Source of the DNA: VFMC01 sp044238435 | GTDB lineage: Bacteria; Actinomycetota; Acidimicrobiia; Acidimicrobiales; Ilumatobacteraceae | Assembly (NCBI GenBank): GCA_044238435.1 | Contig: JBIIDH010000068.1 | Span: 1-19,294 of the forward strand | DNA length: 19,294 nucleotides | Direction of reading: 5' to 3' | Part shown: piece by piece, positions 7,291 through 14,165 of the stretch | How the letters are laid out: every line of letters begins with the position of its first letter | Position numbering within the stretch: the first letter of the stretch is position 1 | Translations under genes and position numbers: made by a program | The notes under the pieces: generated by a model | What the model saw: the letters and a program-made list of their open reading frames with translations, nothing else | Told to the model about the DNA's origin: nothing | Databases searched by the model: none

Positions 7291-9102
7291 TCAGCGCGGC
7301 AGACGCAGCGGTTCACCGCGCAGCAGCCCGAGATCGACCGCCAGCGCAGTGACCAGCCGATCGCACACGCCGCCTCCGGTGCCGGGTTGGTTGCCGGCGA
7401 CGAGGCCCACCACCACGGCGCCGTCGGCGAAGCGCCAGGCGCAGGCCTTCGCGCCGTCGACCGTGCCGGTGTGCCCCCAGCCGTACTGGTCGGTCATCAC
7501 CGCCGGGTAGGTCATCGTGGCCCGGTCGGCGTCGGTGATGGAGGCCACCACGGCGGCCACGTCGTCGCTCGACGCCAGCCAGGCACCGGCACCGCCCAGT
7601 CGATCGAGGCGGCCGATGCCCAGCGGGTAGGGGGCCATGTCGGCGGGTGTGCCGGCCGAACTGACCGTCGGCCCGTCGACACCTGCGGGAGCGAAGACCA
7701 ACTGCGCCGTCGCCATGTCGAGCGGTAGTCCGGTGAGGTGCTCGATCAGCAGACCGAGGGCGCAGTAGTTGCCGTTCGAGTATCGCCAGTCGCCGCGGGT
7801 GTCGGTGGGCGGCGCGGCCATCACCTCGGCGAGGGGGATCGAGCACGGGCCGGGCAGGTCGAGCCAGGCCTTGCGCGCCACTGGCATCCCGCCGGTGTGG
7901 TCGAGCAGTTCGCGAGTGGTGACCGTGTCCCATGCCGGGTCGTGGGGGATTCCCATCGCACTCCACGGCACGGGTGCAGCCGGGTCGAGCAGCCCCTGCT
8001 CGACCAGTCGGGCGACGGCGAGCGACGTGAACAGCTTGCTGACGCTGGCGATGACGAAACGCGTCTCGCCGTCGACCGCAGCACCGTCGTTGCGCTGGCC
8101 CGAGGCGCGGCGCAGCACGATGGCACCGTCGCGCCACACGCTGACGCTGGCGGCGAGATTGCCGGCACCCAGCCGGTCGGCCGCGCCGGCGAGCCAGGGC
8201 AACGCGGCCTCCGCCACGACGGGCGGGAGGGTCGTGCTCGCCGGCACGGTCGTGGGCGGCACGGTCGTGGGCGGCGCGGTCGTGGTCGGCGCGGTCGTGG
8301 GCGGCGCGGTCGTGGTCGGCGCGGTCGTGGGCGGCGCGGTCGTGGTCGATGCTGTGCTCGTCGTCGATGCCGTGGTGGTCGTGGTCGTGAGCACGGTCGT
8401 CGATGTCGTCGATGTCGTCGTGCTGCTGGTTGCTGCCGGCATCGTCTCGTCGGCATTCGCAACTGCTGGTGCGGCCAGGCTCAGCGCCAGGCCCAGCAGT
8501 GCGCCGTGGTACGTCATCATCACCGCCGGTGCCATCCACCGCCGTTCGGCCACGAACTGCCGCCACCCGAGGATCGAGTCGCTCAGCACGAACAGGGTCG
8601 ACCCGACGATCGCTGCGCCGATGCCGGTTGCCCACCCGGTCACCGCCATCAGGGAGATGACGGCGAGGTACGCCTTCACCGGTGTGGTGTAGGCGGCGTG
8701 GCTGCGGCCGGCAGCTGCGACGATGCGCCGTCCGGCGGTAGCGCCGAGCACCACCACCAGCACCAGCGCCACGATCGCCAGCCACCACGAGTCGAGGCCC
8801 AACACCACGAACATCGCGGCGAACGCGAGGTGACCCGCCAGGAAGGCGCCGAGGCCGACGACGAAGCGGTCGATCGCAGGCAGCAGTGCCACATCACCCG
8901 CCAGGCAGCAGACGAACCCGATGACGCCCAGCACAACGGCAGCCGTCGGAGCACCGTCGGCCAGCGACAGGCCCAGCACCGCGATGGCGATGGTGGCGAG
9001 CGGTTTCGTCACTGCTTCGAGCCGGCGGTGGAGGGTGAACCGCGACCACCAGTTGCCGATCGCCGCGCCTGCGGCGACCACGGCTGCGGTCGCGGTCAGC
9101 AT
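7291..9102 (-). CDS. fusion of YhhN/lysoplasmalogenase-like membrane domain with a beta-lactamase-family serine hydrolase
   Basis: 603 residues. Residues 1-210 are hydrophobic, with about seven or eight membrane segments and YhhN-family landmarks: TKPL (32-35), CLAGDVALL (66-74), GAFLAGHLAF (85-94), LSDSILGWRQF (173-183) and a last helix containing MMTYHGALLG. YhhN/TMEM86 proteins include lysoplasmalogenases. Residues 211-218 read APAVANAD, a good signal-peptidase I site. Residues 221-295 are a Thr/Pro/Ala/Ser linker. Residues about 296-603 are a class C beta-lactamase/esterase fold with S353-V-S-K356, Y441-S-N443 and H544-T-G546, so the hydrolase site looks intact and is expected outside the membrane. 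The substrate is unknown: D,D-peptidase, esterase and beta-lactamase are all possible. A TACCGT box lies 8 nt upstream of the ATG with no RBS. Confidence 0.85.
   Translation of the reverse strand: MLTATAAVVAAGAAIGNWWSRFTLHRRLEAVTKPLATIAIAVLGLSLADGAPTAAVVLGVIGFVCCLAGDVALLPAIDRFVVGLGAFLAGHLAFAAMFVVLGLDSWWLAIVALVLVVVLGATAGRRIVAAAGRSHAAYTTPVKAYLAVISLMAVTGWATGIGAAIVGSTLFVLSDSILGWRQFVAERRWMAPAVMMTYHGALLGLALSLAAPAVANADETMPAATSSTTTSTTSTTVLTTTTTTASTTSTASTTTAPPTTAPTTTAPPTTAPTTTAPPTTVPPTTVPASTTLPPVVAEAALPWLAGAADRLGAGNLAASVSVWRDGAIVLRRASGQRNDGAAVDGETRFVIASVSKLFTSLAVARLVEQGLLDPAAPVPWSAMGIPHDPAWDTVTTRELLDHTGGMPVARKAWLDLPGPCSIPLAEVMAAPPTDTRGDWRYSNGNYCALGLLIEHLTGLPLDMATAQLVFAPAGVDGPTVSSAGTPADMAPYPLGIGRLDRLGGAGAWLASSDDVAAVVASITDADRATMTYPAVMTDQYGWGHTGTVDGAKACAWRFADGAVVVGLVAGNQPGTGGGVCDRLVTALAVDLGLLRGEPLRLPR
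8257..8346 (-). repeat. three 30-bp tandem repeats encoding the Thr/Pro linker of the fusion protein
   Basis: The coding strand repeats a 30-nt unit three times, encoding TTTAPPTTAP twice and then TTTAPPTTVP (residues 253-282). Degenerate Thr-rich sequence lies on both sides. Such arrays can change length by slippage, so the spacer between the membrane domain and the hydrolase may vary among strains. The antisense frame reads as a Val/Gly repeat and is not a gene. Confidence 0.85.
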
Positions 9103-9110
9103 CGTGAGGC

Positions 9111-9120
9111 ACGGTACCGT
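9111..9120. promoter_or_regulatory. palindromic divergent promoter core shared by two leaderless genes
   Basis: ACGGTACCGT is a perfect 10-bp palindrome that presents TACCGT on both strands: 9115-9120 on plus, and the complement of 9111-9116 on minus, overlapping by 2 bp. The plus-strand copy ends 6 nt before the ATG at 9127; the minus-strand copy ends 8 nt before the ATG at 9102. Neither gene has a Shine-Dalgarno sequence. Both spacings fit transcription starting at the start codon. Confidence 0.55.
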
Positions 9121-9126
9121 ACGGCC

Positions 9127-9498
9127 ATGACCAGCGAGCAGATCGTCACCGCCTTCATCCGTGCGCTCGAGCGCAACGATCTCGACGAGGCGTGCACGTA
9201 TGTCACCGACGACATCGAGTACGACAACGTGCCGCTGGCGAAGGTGCACGGGCCGGCCGCATTGCGGTCGACGCTCGAACCGTTCTTCGGGATGTGCAGC
9301 GCCATCGACTGGGTGATCCACCATCAGGCGGCCACCGGCGACGTCGTGATGAACGAGCGCACCGACCGCTTCGAGATGGGCGGCCGTTGGGTCGAACTCG
9401 GCGTCGCCGGTCTGTTCGTGCTGCGCGACGGCAAGATCGCCCTGTGGCGCGACTACTTCGACCTGGGTGCGTTCCAGAAGATGATGAGCCCGGGCTGA
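9127..9498 (+). CDS. limonene-1,2-epoxide hydrolase-like protein (SnoaL/NTF2 fold)
   Basis: 123-residue protein of the limonene-epoxide-hydrolase group. The catalytic set of that family appears complete: Y32-D-N34 in EYDNVPL, R78-T-D80 in NERTDRF, and D109 in LWRDYFDL. The first four keep a constant offset of 21 from the Rhodococcus enzyme numbering (Tyr53, Asn55, Arg99, Asp101) as I recall it. These enzymes open epoxides with water in one step, using an Asp-Arg-Asp site in a cone-shaped NTF2-like fold. It is shorter than the roughly 149 residues of the Rhodococcus and mycobacterial EphG proteins, mostly at the N-terminus. The natural substrate is unknown. No RBS is present; a TACCGT box lies 6 nt upstream. 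It diverges from the YhhN-hydrolase gene and converges on the GGDEF/EAL gene. Confidence 0.82.
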   Translation: MTSEQIVTAFIRALERNDLDEACTYVTDDIEYDNVPLAKVHGPAALRSTLEPFFGMCSAIDWVIHHQAATGDVVMNERTDRFEMGGRWVELGVAGLFVLRDGKIALWRDYFDLGAFQKMMSPG

Positions 9499-9517
9499 GC
9501 CCCGCGGCTGTCAGCCC
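9492..9517. terminator. inverted repeat built from two convergent stop codons
   Basis: GGGCTGA (9492-9498) and TCAGCCC (9511-9517) are perfect 7-bp complements around a 12-nt GC-rich loop. Each arm ends in the TGA of one of the two convergent genes. The hairpin could help end transcription from both sides, but it has no T-run and so is not a classical intrinsic terminator. Confidence 0.4.
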
Positions 9518-11547
9518 AGGTTCTCGATGACCCAGGTGTCGACGGCTTCCTGACGGTCGAACGTCTCGGCCTGACGCCGGATCAGGAACGTCTCGAAGTG
9601 CTCGGTGGCCAGCGCCGGTGCGTACAGGAACCCCTGTTGGCGCACGCACCCGAGGGCGATGAGCGTGTCGGCCTGCGCCCCGGTCTCGATGCCCTCGGCG
9701 GTGACCGACAGACCGAGATCGCGGACGAGGCCGATGACCGAGCGCACGATCGCCCGGTCGTGCGGATGGGTGGTGATGGTGTCGATGGCGCTGCGGTCGA
9801 TGCGCACCTCGTCGATCGGCACCTTGCGCAGCATCGACAGCGACGACACGCCACGGGCGAAGTCCTCGAGGCACACCCGGCCACCCACGGCTCGGAACGA
9901 GGCCAACTTGGCGGCGGCCGTGGGCAGGTCGTTCATCAACGCCGACTCGCGCACGTCGACGGTGAGCAGGTTCGGATCGATGCCGCGGACGAGGTCCTCG
10001 ATGGCGCTGTAGCGCCAGGCCCGGTCGGTCGACGCCGGGGCCAGGTTGACGCGGAACCGGAACCCGTCGGGCAGACCCACCGAGGCGAGGCGGCGGATGT
10101 CGGGTCGCGCCCGGTTCAGCACCTGTTCGGTGAGTCGCTCGAGCAGCCCGGCGCGGCGGGCGATCTCGATGAACTCCATCGCGTCGGCGACGGTGCCATC
10201 GGAGTGGATCCAGCGAGCCAGCAACTCCGCGCCGATCACCCGGCCGGTGGTGGCGTCGATCTCGGGCTGGAAGAACGGCAGGATGTCGCCGCTGTCGATT
10301 GCCCGGCGCAGCGACTGCTCGGCGGAGGAGGTGCGCAGCAGTTCCTCTTGCATCTCGCGATCGAATACCTGCAGGCGGTTGCGCCCGTCGCGCTTGGCGC
10401 TGAACAGGGCGGTGTTGGCGTTGCGCAGCAGGTCGCTGGCCGTGGTGCCGTGGAGTGGCGAGGCGGCCACACCGATGCTGGCCGACGACGGCATGGCCCG
10501 GCCCTCGGCGTGCACCGGCTGGCCGAGCACATCGACCAGCCGCCCGGCGACGGCAGTGGCGCGGCCGGTGTCGTGGTCGGCCAGTACGACGACGAACTCG
10601 TCGCCGCCGATACGTCCTGCGAACGACTCGGACCCCAGCGTCCGGCTGACGCGATCGGCGAGGGTGATGAGGAACTGGTCGCCACCGCGATGGCCGAGCA
10701 GGTCGTTCACGGCCTTGAAACGGTCGAGGTCGATGAACAGCACACCAACCGGGCGGTCGGCCGCGGTGAGGAGGTGGTCGAGCGCATCGAGCGCACCGCG
10801 ACGGTTCAGCAGTCCGGTGAGCGGATCGTGGAGCGCCAGGAACTCGAGTTGCTCGTTCGTGGTGCGCAGCGTGGCGTAGGCGTCGGACAGGGCTGCTTGT
10901 TCGGCCGCCAACTGTTCGGTCAGCCGCAAACCGGCCCGCTTGAGGCGCAGCGACGACAGCAGCGACCGCGACACCTCGTAGTGGAGCGAACCCATGGCGA
11001 CAGCGAGCACCCAGAACAGCACGACGAGCGACCGCACGAACGCCGTGTCGCTCGCCCACATCCCCGTCGTGGCCACGATGCCGAGCGGGATGGTGTGGGC
11101 GAGGTACATCGACCAGCGGCCTGCTGCGGCGACTGCACCGACGGCCAAGCTGATACAGGGCACCACGATGATGAACATCGCGACTACGGGTTCGTCGGGC
11201 AGCGCCAGCCAGGTGAACGAACCGGGAGTCATCCCCACCACCACCAGCGCACATCCGGTGAGCCACGGCGATGGCAGGCGATGCCGACGCTTGGGCACCT
11301 CCACCGCCACCACGGTGACCAGCGACGCGAACACCGACCAGGCGATGAGGCCGGCGCTGCGCTCGGGATGGAAGTAGGGCCCGGCCACCGCGACAGTGGC
11401 GAGCATCATCGGCACCAGCACGAATCTCAGCGGCGAGACGTTCTTCAGGACGTGGACGAGCGCCTCGCCGCGGACGATCTCCTCGTCGGCCTCCGTGAGG
11501 GACACGGCACCAGCCGACGGTGTCGCCGGATCACCAGAACCCTTCAT
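9511..11547 (-). CDS. membrane GGDEF/EAL protein (cyclic di-GMP turnover)
   Basis: 678 residues. The N-terminal part has about six membrane segments (roughly 41-57, 66-83, 97-116, 121-140, 146-165, 171-187), then a short coiled-coil signalling helix (about 190-237). The GGDEF domain (about 238-400) starts HDPLTGLLNRRG and has an intact G314-G-D-E-F318, so diguanylate cyclase activity is plausible; the RxxD inhibitory site is absent (residues 305-308 are GSES). The EAL domain (about 408-665) reads ELL at 441-443, keeps N501, E534, D562, E618 and Q638, but has Glu561 in the usual DDF motif and Arg582 where the catalytic Lys of the LKID motif is expected. Phosphodiesterase activity may therefore be weak or lost. 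The ATG at 11547 is chosen over an in-frame ATG at 11706, which would run into the divergent gluQ promoter and start. Confidence 0.9.
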   Translation of the reverse strand: MKGSGDPATPSAGAVSLTEADEEIVRGEALVHVLKNVSPLRFVLVPMMLATVAVAGPYFHPERSAGLIAWSVFASLVTVVAVEVPKRRHRLPSPWLTGCALVVVGMTPGSFTWLALPDEPVVAMFIIVVPCISLAVGAVAAAGRWSMYLAHTIPLGIVATTGMWASDTAFVRSLVVLFWVLAVAMGSLHYEVSRSLLSSLRLKRAGLRLTEQLAAEQAALSDAYATLRTTNEQLEFLALHDPLTGLLNRRGALDALDHLLTAADRPVGVLFIDLDRFKAVNDLLGHRGGDQFLITLADRVSRTLGSESFAGRIGGDEFVVVLADHDTGRATAVAGRLVDVLGQPVHAEGRAMPSSASIGVAASPLHGTTASDLLRNANTALFSAKRDGRNRLQVFDREMQEELLRTSSAEQSLRRAIDSGDILPFFQPEIDATTGRVIGAELLARWIHSDGTVADAMEFIEIARRAGLLERLTEQVLNRARPDIRRLASVGLPDGFRFRVNLAPASTDRAWRYSAIEDLVRGIDPNLLTVDVRESALMNDLPTAAAKLASFRAVGGRVCLEDFARGVSSLSMLRKVPIDEVRIDRSAIDTITTHPHDRAIVRSVIGLVRDLGLSVTAEGIETGAQADTLIALGCVRQQGFLYAPALATEHFETFLIRRQAETFDRQEAVDTWVIENLG

Positions 11548-11596
11548 CGGCTGTTCACCCCCACCCTGTCGACCAACATGCAACCCATCGATTCCT

Positions 11597-11627
11597 CGGA
11601 TCCCGACCGGTTGCCGGTCGGGATCCG
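11597..11627. promoter_or_regulatory. perfect 14-bp hairpin in the GGDEF/EAL-gluQ intergenic region
   Basis: CGGATCCCGACCGG (11597-11610) and CCGGTCGGGATCCG (11614-11627) are exact reverse complements around the 3-nt loop TTG. No T-run follows on either strand, and the genes on both sides diverge, so it is not a terminator for either. If the GGDEF/EAL promoter is at 11651-11656 (minus strand), the hairpin falls inside that gene's 5' leader. It could also be a DNA operator. Confidence 0.6.
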
Positions 11628-11650
11628 TCTCGCGGATCGTCCGATGCACC

Positions 11651-11656
11651 ACCGTA
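11651..11656 (-). promoter_or_regulatory. possible -10 box for the GGDEF/EAL gene
   Basis: On the minus strand TACGGT fits TANNNT. Transcription from it would give a leader of roughly 95-100 nt that includes the 14-bp hairpin at 11597-11627. Support is spacing and consensus only. Confidence 0.3.
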
Positions 11657-11674
11657 CCGCGCCCGGGTCCGCGG

Positions 11675-11680
11675 CAGAAT
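11675..11680 (+). promoter_or_regulatory. putative -10 box of the leaderless gluQ gene
   Basis: CAGAAT, one base from TAGAAT, ends 7 nt before the gluQ ATG at 11688, and no ribosome binding site is present. It matches the spacing found at other genes in the window. Confidence 0.45.
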
Positions 11681-11687
11681 GCGTTGC

Positions 11688-12599
11688 ATGCGCGGCCGCT
11701 TCGCACCCTCGCCGACCGGCCAGTTGCATCTCGGTAATCTGCGCACCGCGCTGGTCGCCTGGTTGGCCGCCCGGTCGGCTGATGGCGGGTTCCTCGTGCG
11801 GATGGAAGACCTCGACCCGGTCACCGCCTCGCACGAGCACGCAGCGCGACAGATCGCCGATCTGGAGGCGCTCGGCATCGACCACGACGGCGAGGTGGTG
11901 TTCCAGTCCGAACGGTTCGAGTGGTACCGCGCAGCCATCGCCCGGCTCACCGCCGACGGGCTCGTCTACCGTTGCTACTGCACCCGCCGCGAGATCCGCG
12001 AGGCCGCGTCGGCCCCCCACGGCGAGCCCCTGGCCGACGGTGCGTACCCCGGTACCTGCCGCGAGTTGAGCAGCGTGCGCCAGGCGCAGTTCGAGCGCGA
12101 GGGTCGGCGCAGCGCGCTCCGCCTGCGCACGCACGGCGAGCGGTACCGGGTCGACGACGGTATCGCCGGCGTCTACGAGGGCGCGGTCGACGACGTGGTG
12201 CTCGAGCGCAACGACGGCGTGCCCGCGTACAACCTGGCGGTCGTGGTCGACGACCATCTGCAGGGCGTCACCCAGGTGGTGCGCGGCGACGACCTGTTGT
12301 CGTCGACGCCGCGTCAGATGCACTTGCAACGGCTGCTCGGCTACCAGCACCCCGAGTACGCACACGTGCCGCTGGTGCTTGGCCCCGACGGCTCGCGCCT
12401 CGCCAAGCGCCACGGGGCGGTCACGCTGGCCGACCTCGCGGCGCGAGGCATCGGCCCGGCCGAGGTGCTGGCGCAGTTGGCCGCGAGCCTGGGCCTCGGC
12501 CGGGTAGGGGGTTCGCCGCCCGCCACTGCGGCCAACCTGCTCGAGGAGTTCGCGTTCGACCGCATCGAGCGTTCGGCCTGGCAGCCCCATCTCGGCTGA
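11688..12599 (+). CDS. gluQ: glutamyl-Q tRNA(Asp) synthetase
   Basis: 303-residue paralogue of the glutamyl-tRNA synthetase catalytic core with no anticodon-binding domain, the defining feature of GluQ-RS. It starts MRGRFAPSPTG; the HIGH-type motif is H14-L-G-N17 and the KMSKS-type motif is RLAKR at 237-241. A zinc site is present as C96-x-C98, Y120 and C124 (family pattern CxC-Y-C). GluQ-RS activates glutamate without tRNA and attaches it to queuosine at position 34 of tRNA(Asp). The ATG at 11688 is chosen because it puts GRFAPSPTG at the N-terminus as in the family; an in-frame ATG at 11679 is also possible. The queuosine-making enzymes are not in this window. It converges with the HNH gene 36 bp downstream. 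Confidence 0.92.
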   Translation: MRGRFAPSPTGQLHLGNLRTALVAWLAARSADGGFLVRMEDLDPVTASHEHAARQIADLEALGIDHDGEVVFQSERFEWYRAAIARLTADGLVYRCYCTRREIREAASAPHGEPLADGAYPGTCRELSSVRQAQFEREGRRSALRLRTHGERYRVDDGIAGVYEGAVDDVVLERNDGVPAYNLAVVVDDHLQGVTQVVRGDDLLSSTPRQMHLQRLLGYQHPEYAHVPLVLGPDGSRLAKRHGAVTLADLAARGIGPAEVLAQLAASLGLGRVGGSPPATAANLLEEFAFDRIERSAWQPHLG

Positions 12600-12634
12600 T
12601 CGAACGAGCACCGACCGGGAAGGGTGCACCGTCG

Positions 12635-13918
12635 TCACCTCCACTGGTAGGCCGGCGGGCCGGTGGTCATGAGGGTGGTGCCGTCGCGTGCTTTCACGGT
12701 GAGGCTGCGGTCGGGTGCGAGTGAGAGTTGCCAACTGTCCTTGTGGAGTCGGTCGTGGTGGTGTCGACAGAGTGGGATGAGGTTGTTCAGGTCGGTTGGT
12801 CCGCCGTTGTCCCACCAGTGGATGTGGTGTGCTTCGGTGGTGGAGATGTGCCGTCCACATCCGGGGATCGCACAGGTGGGGTACATCGCGCGCAGCGCGC
12901 GGCGTTGTCGGGTGCTGGCGTGTCGCCGGCTGCGTCCGTGATCGAGTCCGACGGGTCGGGTGAGTGAGCGGGTGATCTGGTCGTAGCTGGGCACCAGGTC
13001 GCCCTGCAGAAGCACGACACCGTCGCGGTCGATGACGACGGGCACGAATCGTGCGCGGCCAGCGATGGCGCGGATGGTGTCGATCGGGAGGTCGATCCCC
13101 GGCCCACAGTCGACCCTGGATGAGGCGTGGCGGCCGGTTTCGAAGGTCTGCTGGTCGATGACCACGATCATTTCCGGTTTCCCGGCCGTGGAGGCTTGGC
13201 CGGTGATGAGGTCGATCAGTGCGTGGGCGCGTTGCCAGTCCATCGCGTCGAGCGGGTCGGTCGGACACTCGGACGGTCGTGGTTGACGTAGCCGGGTTTC
13301 GAGTTGGTCGCTGAGTCGTTGCAGGAAGGTCGCGCCGTGTTCGGGGTCGATCTCGAACCGGGTCATGACCATCCCGGTGTTCGGGTCGGTCCACGACCGG
13401 CATCGCGCGGCGCGTTTCTGGCGTTCGAGGCGTTGTTTGCCGTCGTCGGCTTCGATCAGGCGGACCTCGCGTTGCAGCCAGGCCCGGAACTGTTCGACCG
13501 TCGCCCGCTCACTCAGTGCCTGCGCGGCGAGATCGGCCTCGAGCGCGCGCAACGCGGGCTGCAACCGCGCGTCGAGCGACCGCAACGCCGCAGTGAACGC
13601 ATCGAGATGCTCACCCGACAAGCGACCTTCGTCCATGCACGCCTTCAACTCCGGCGCCGACGCCGCGTCATCCGCGCGGCGTACTGCGCGCCCCGCACTA
13701 CCCGCCGACCGGCCCATCGAGCGGGCGTTGATCGCTTCCGGGTCGATTCCCGGCTTCGCCGCGGCCAACCGCCGCAGCCGCTGATTCAGGTCGATCTCAC
13801 GCGCCTGCAGGAACCGCTGCAACCCCGCCACGTCGGACAGCAGCATCGCCACCGCGATCTCATCGAGCAGCGCCGCGTCGGTCTCGGCGATGCGACGGAA
13901 CCGGTCGAGCGGGGTCAC
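12635..13918 (-). CDS. DUF222 and HNH endonuclease domain protein (13E12 repeat family type)
   Basis: 427 residues from the GTG at 13918; a GTG 9 nt further upstream, next to AGGGGG, is an alternative start. The N-terminal two-thirds is the helical DUF222 region (about 10-320), with signature-like ARSMGRSAGSAG and GRLSGEHLDAF. The C-terminal HNH domain holds C349-AIPG-C354, EAHHIHWWDNGG (H364, H365), LNNLIPLC (C384) and RHHHDRLH, so the ββα-metal site looks intact. This family is abundant and multicopy in actinobacteria and is often tied to mobile or recombining DNA; its role is not established. Codon use changes along the gene: the 5' third favours G-ending codons (GCG, CGG, TTG), while the rest favours C- and A-ending codons. 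It lies convergent to gluQ. Confidence 0.86.
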   Translation of the reverse strand: MTPLDRFRRIAETDAALLDEIAVAMLLSDVAGLQRFLQAREIDLNQRLRRLAAAKPGIDPEAINARSMGRSAGSAGRAVRRADDAASAPELKACMDEGRLSGEHLDAFTAALRSLDARLQPALRALEADLAAQALSERATVEQFRAWLQREVRLIEADDGKQRLERQKRAARCRSWTDPNTGMVMTRFEIDPEHGATFLQRLSDQLETRLRQPRPSECPTDPLDAMDWQRAHALIDLITGQASTAGKPEMIVVIDQQTFETGRHASSRVDCGPGIDLPIDTIRAIAGRARFVPVVIDRDGVVLLQGDLVPSYDQITRSLTRPVGLDHGRSRRHASTRQRRALRAMYPTCAIPGCGRHISTTEAHHIHWWDNGGPTDLNNLIPLCRHHHDRLHKDSWQLSLAPDRSLTVKARDGTTLMTTGPPAYQWR

Positions 13919-14165
13919 GCATGCCACACCCCCTGCAGATACTGACAACACACGCACCTCCCCACGCACCCGCAACCAAGGCGGGCCACCAGCAACCGAT
14001 CGACATGGCGGGAACCCACACACGGGTTCGATCTGGTTCCGAGGGGAAGATCGGAAGAGTGGCGAGGCTATACGTACACCAGTTCGATGTCAACCCCGAA
14101 ACCCAAGAAATCTCGCGAGCCGCCGATGCCACCAGCCACCGAGCGGAGCGGCGGCTGAACCCGTC
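13919..14165. other. intergenic region of lower GC, no gene recognised
   Basis: About 250 bp between the divergent HNH and oxygenase genes, visibly less GC-rich than its surroundings. It contains a 6-bp hairpin, GAACCC (14012-14017) and GGGTTC (14024-14029), around ACACAC, and a TATACGTA stretch near 14072. The HNH promoter probably lies here but no convincing -10 was fixed. Open frames crossing it are short and lack family features. Confidence 0.5.

Noticed and set aside
8241..8350. Possible CRISPR-like or minisatellite array
   Set aside because: The 30-bp units are contiguous without unique spacers and keep the reading frame of the hydrolase linker, so they are coding tandem repeats.
7738..9498. 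Long plus-strand open frame (586 codons) opposite the YhhN-hydrolase gene
   Set aside because: Only its last 123 codons, from the ATG at 9127, have family character. The rest is antisense to a well-supported gene and reads as Arg/Gly/His-rich repeats.
9598..12069. Long plus-strand open frame (823 codons) opposite the GGDEF/EAL gene
   Set aside because: It is antisense to a protein with clear GGDEF and EAL domains, and its translation is Arg/Gly/His-rich low-complexity sequence typical of shadow frames in GC-rich DNA.
14012..14047. tRNA-like piece with GGGTTCGAT
   Set aside because: GGTTCGA resembles a T-loop, but no 5-bp T-stem, acceptor stem or anticodon arm can be formed around it on either strand.
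14049..14060. AGATCGGAAGAG, identical to the first 12 bases of a common sequencing adapter
   Set aside because: The match stops at the next base (T instead of C) and the sequence continues as ordinary DNA, so chance is more likely than leftover adapter. It is worth a glance at read coverage because the patch is also lower in GC.
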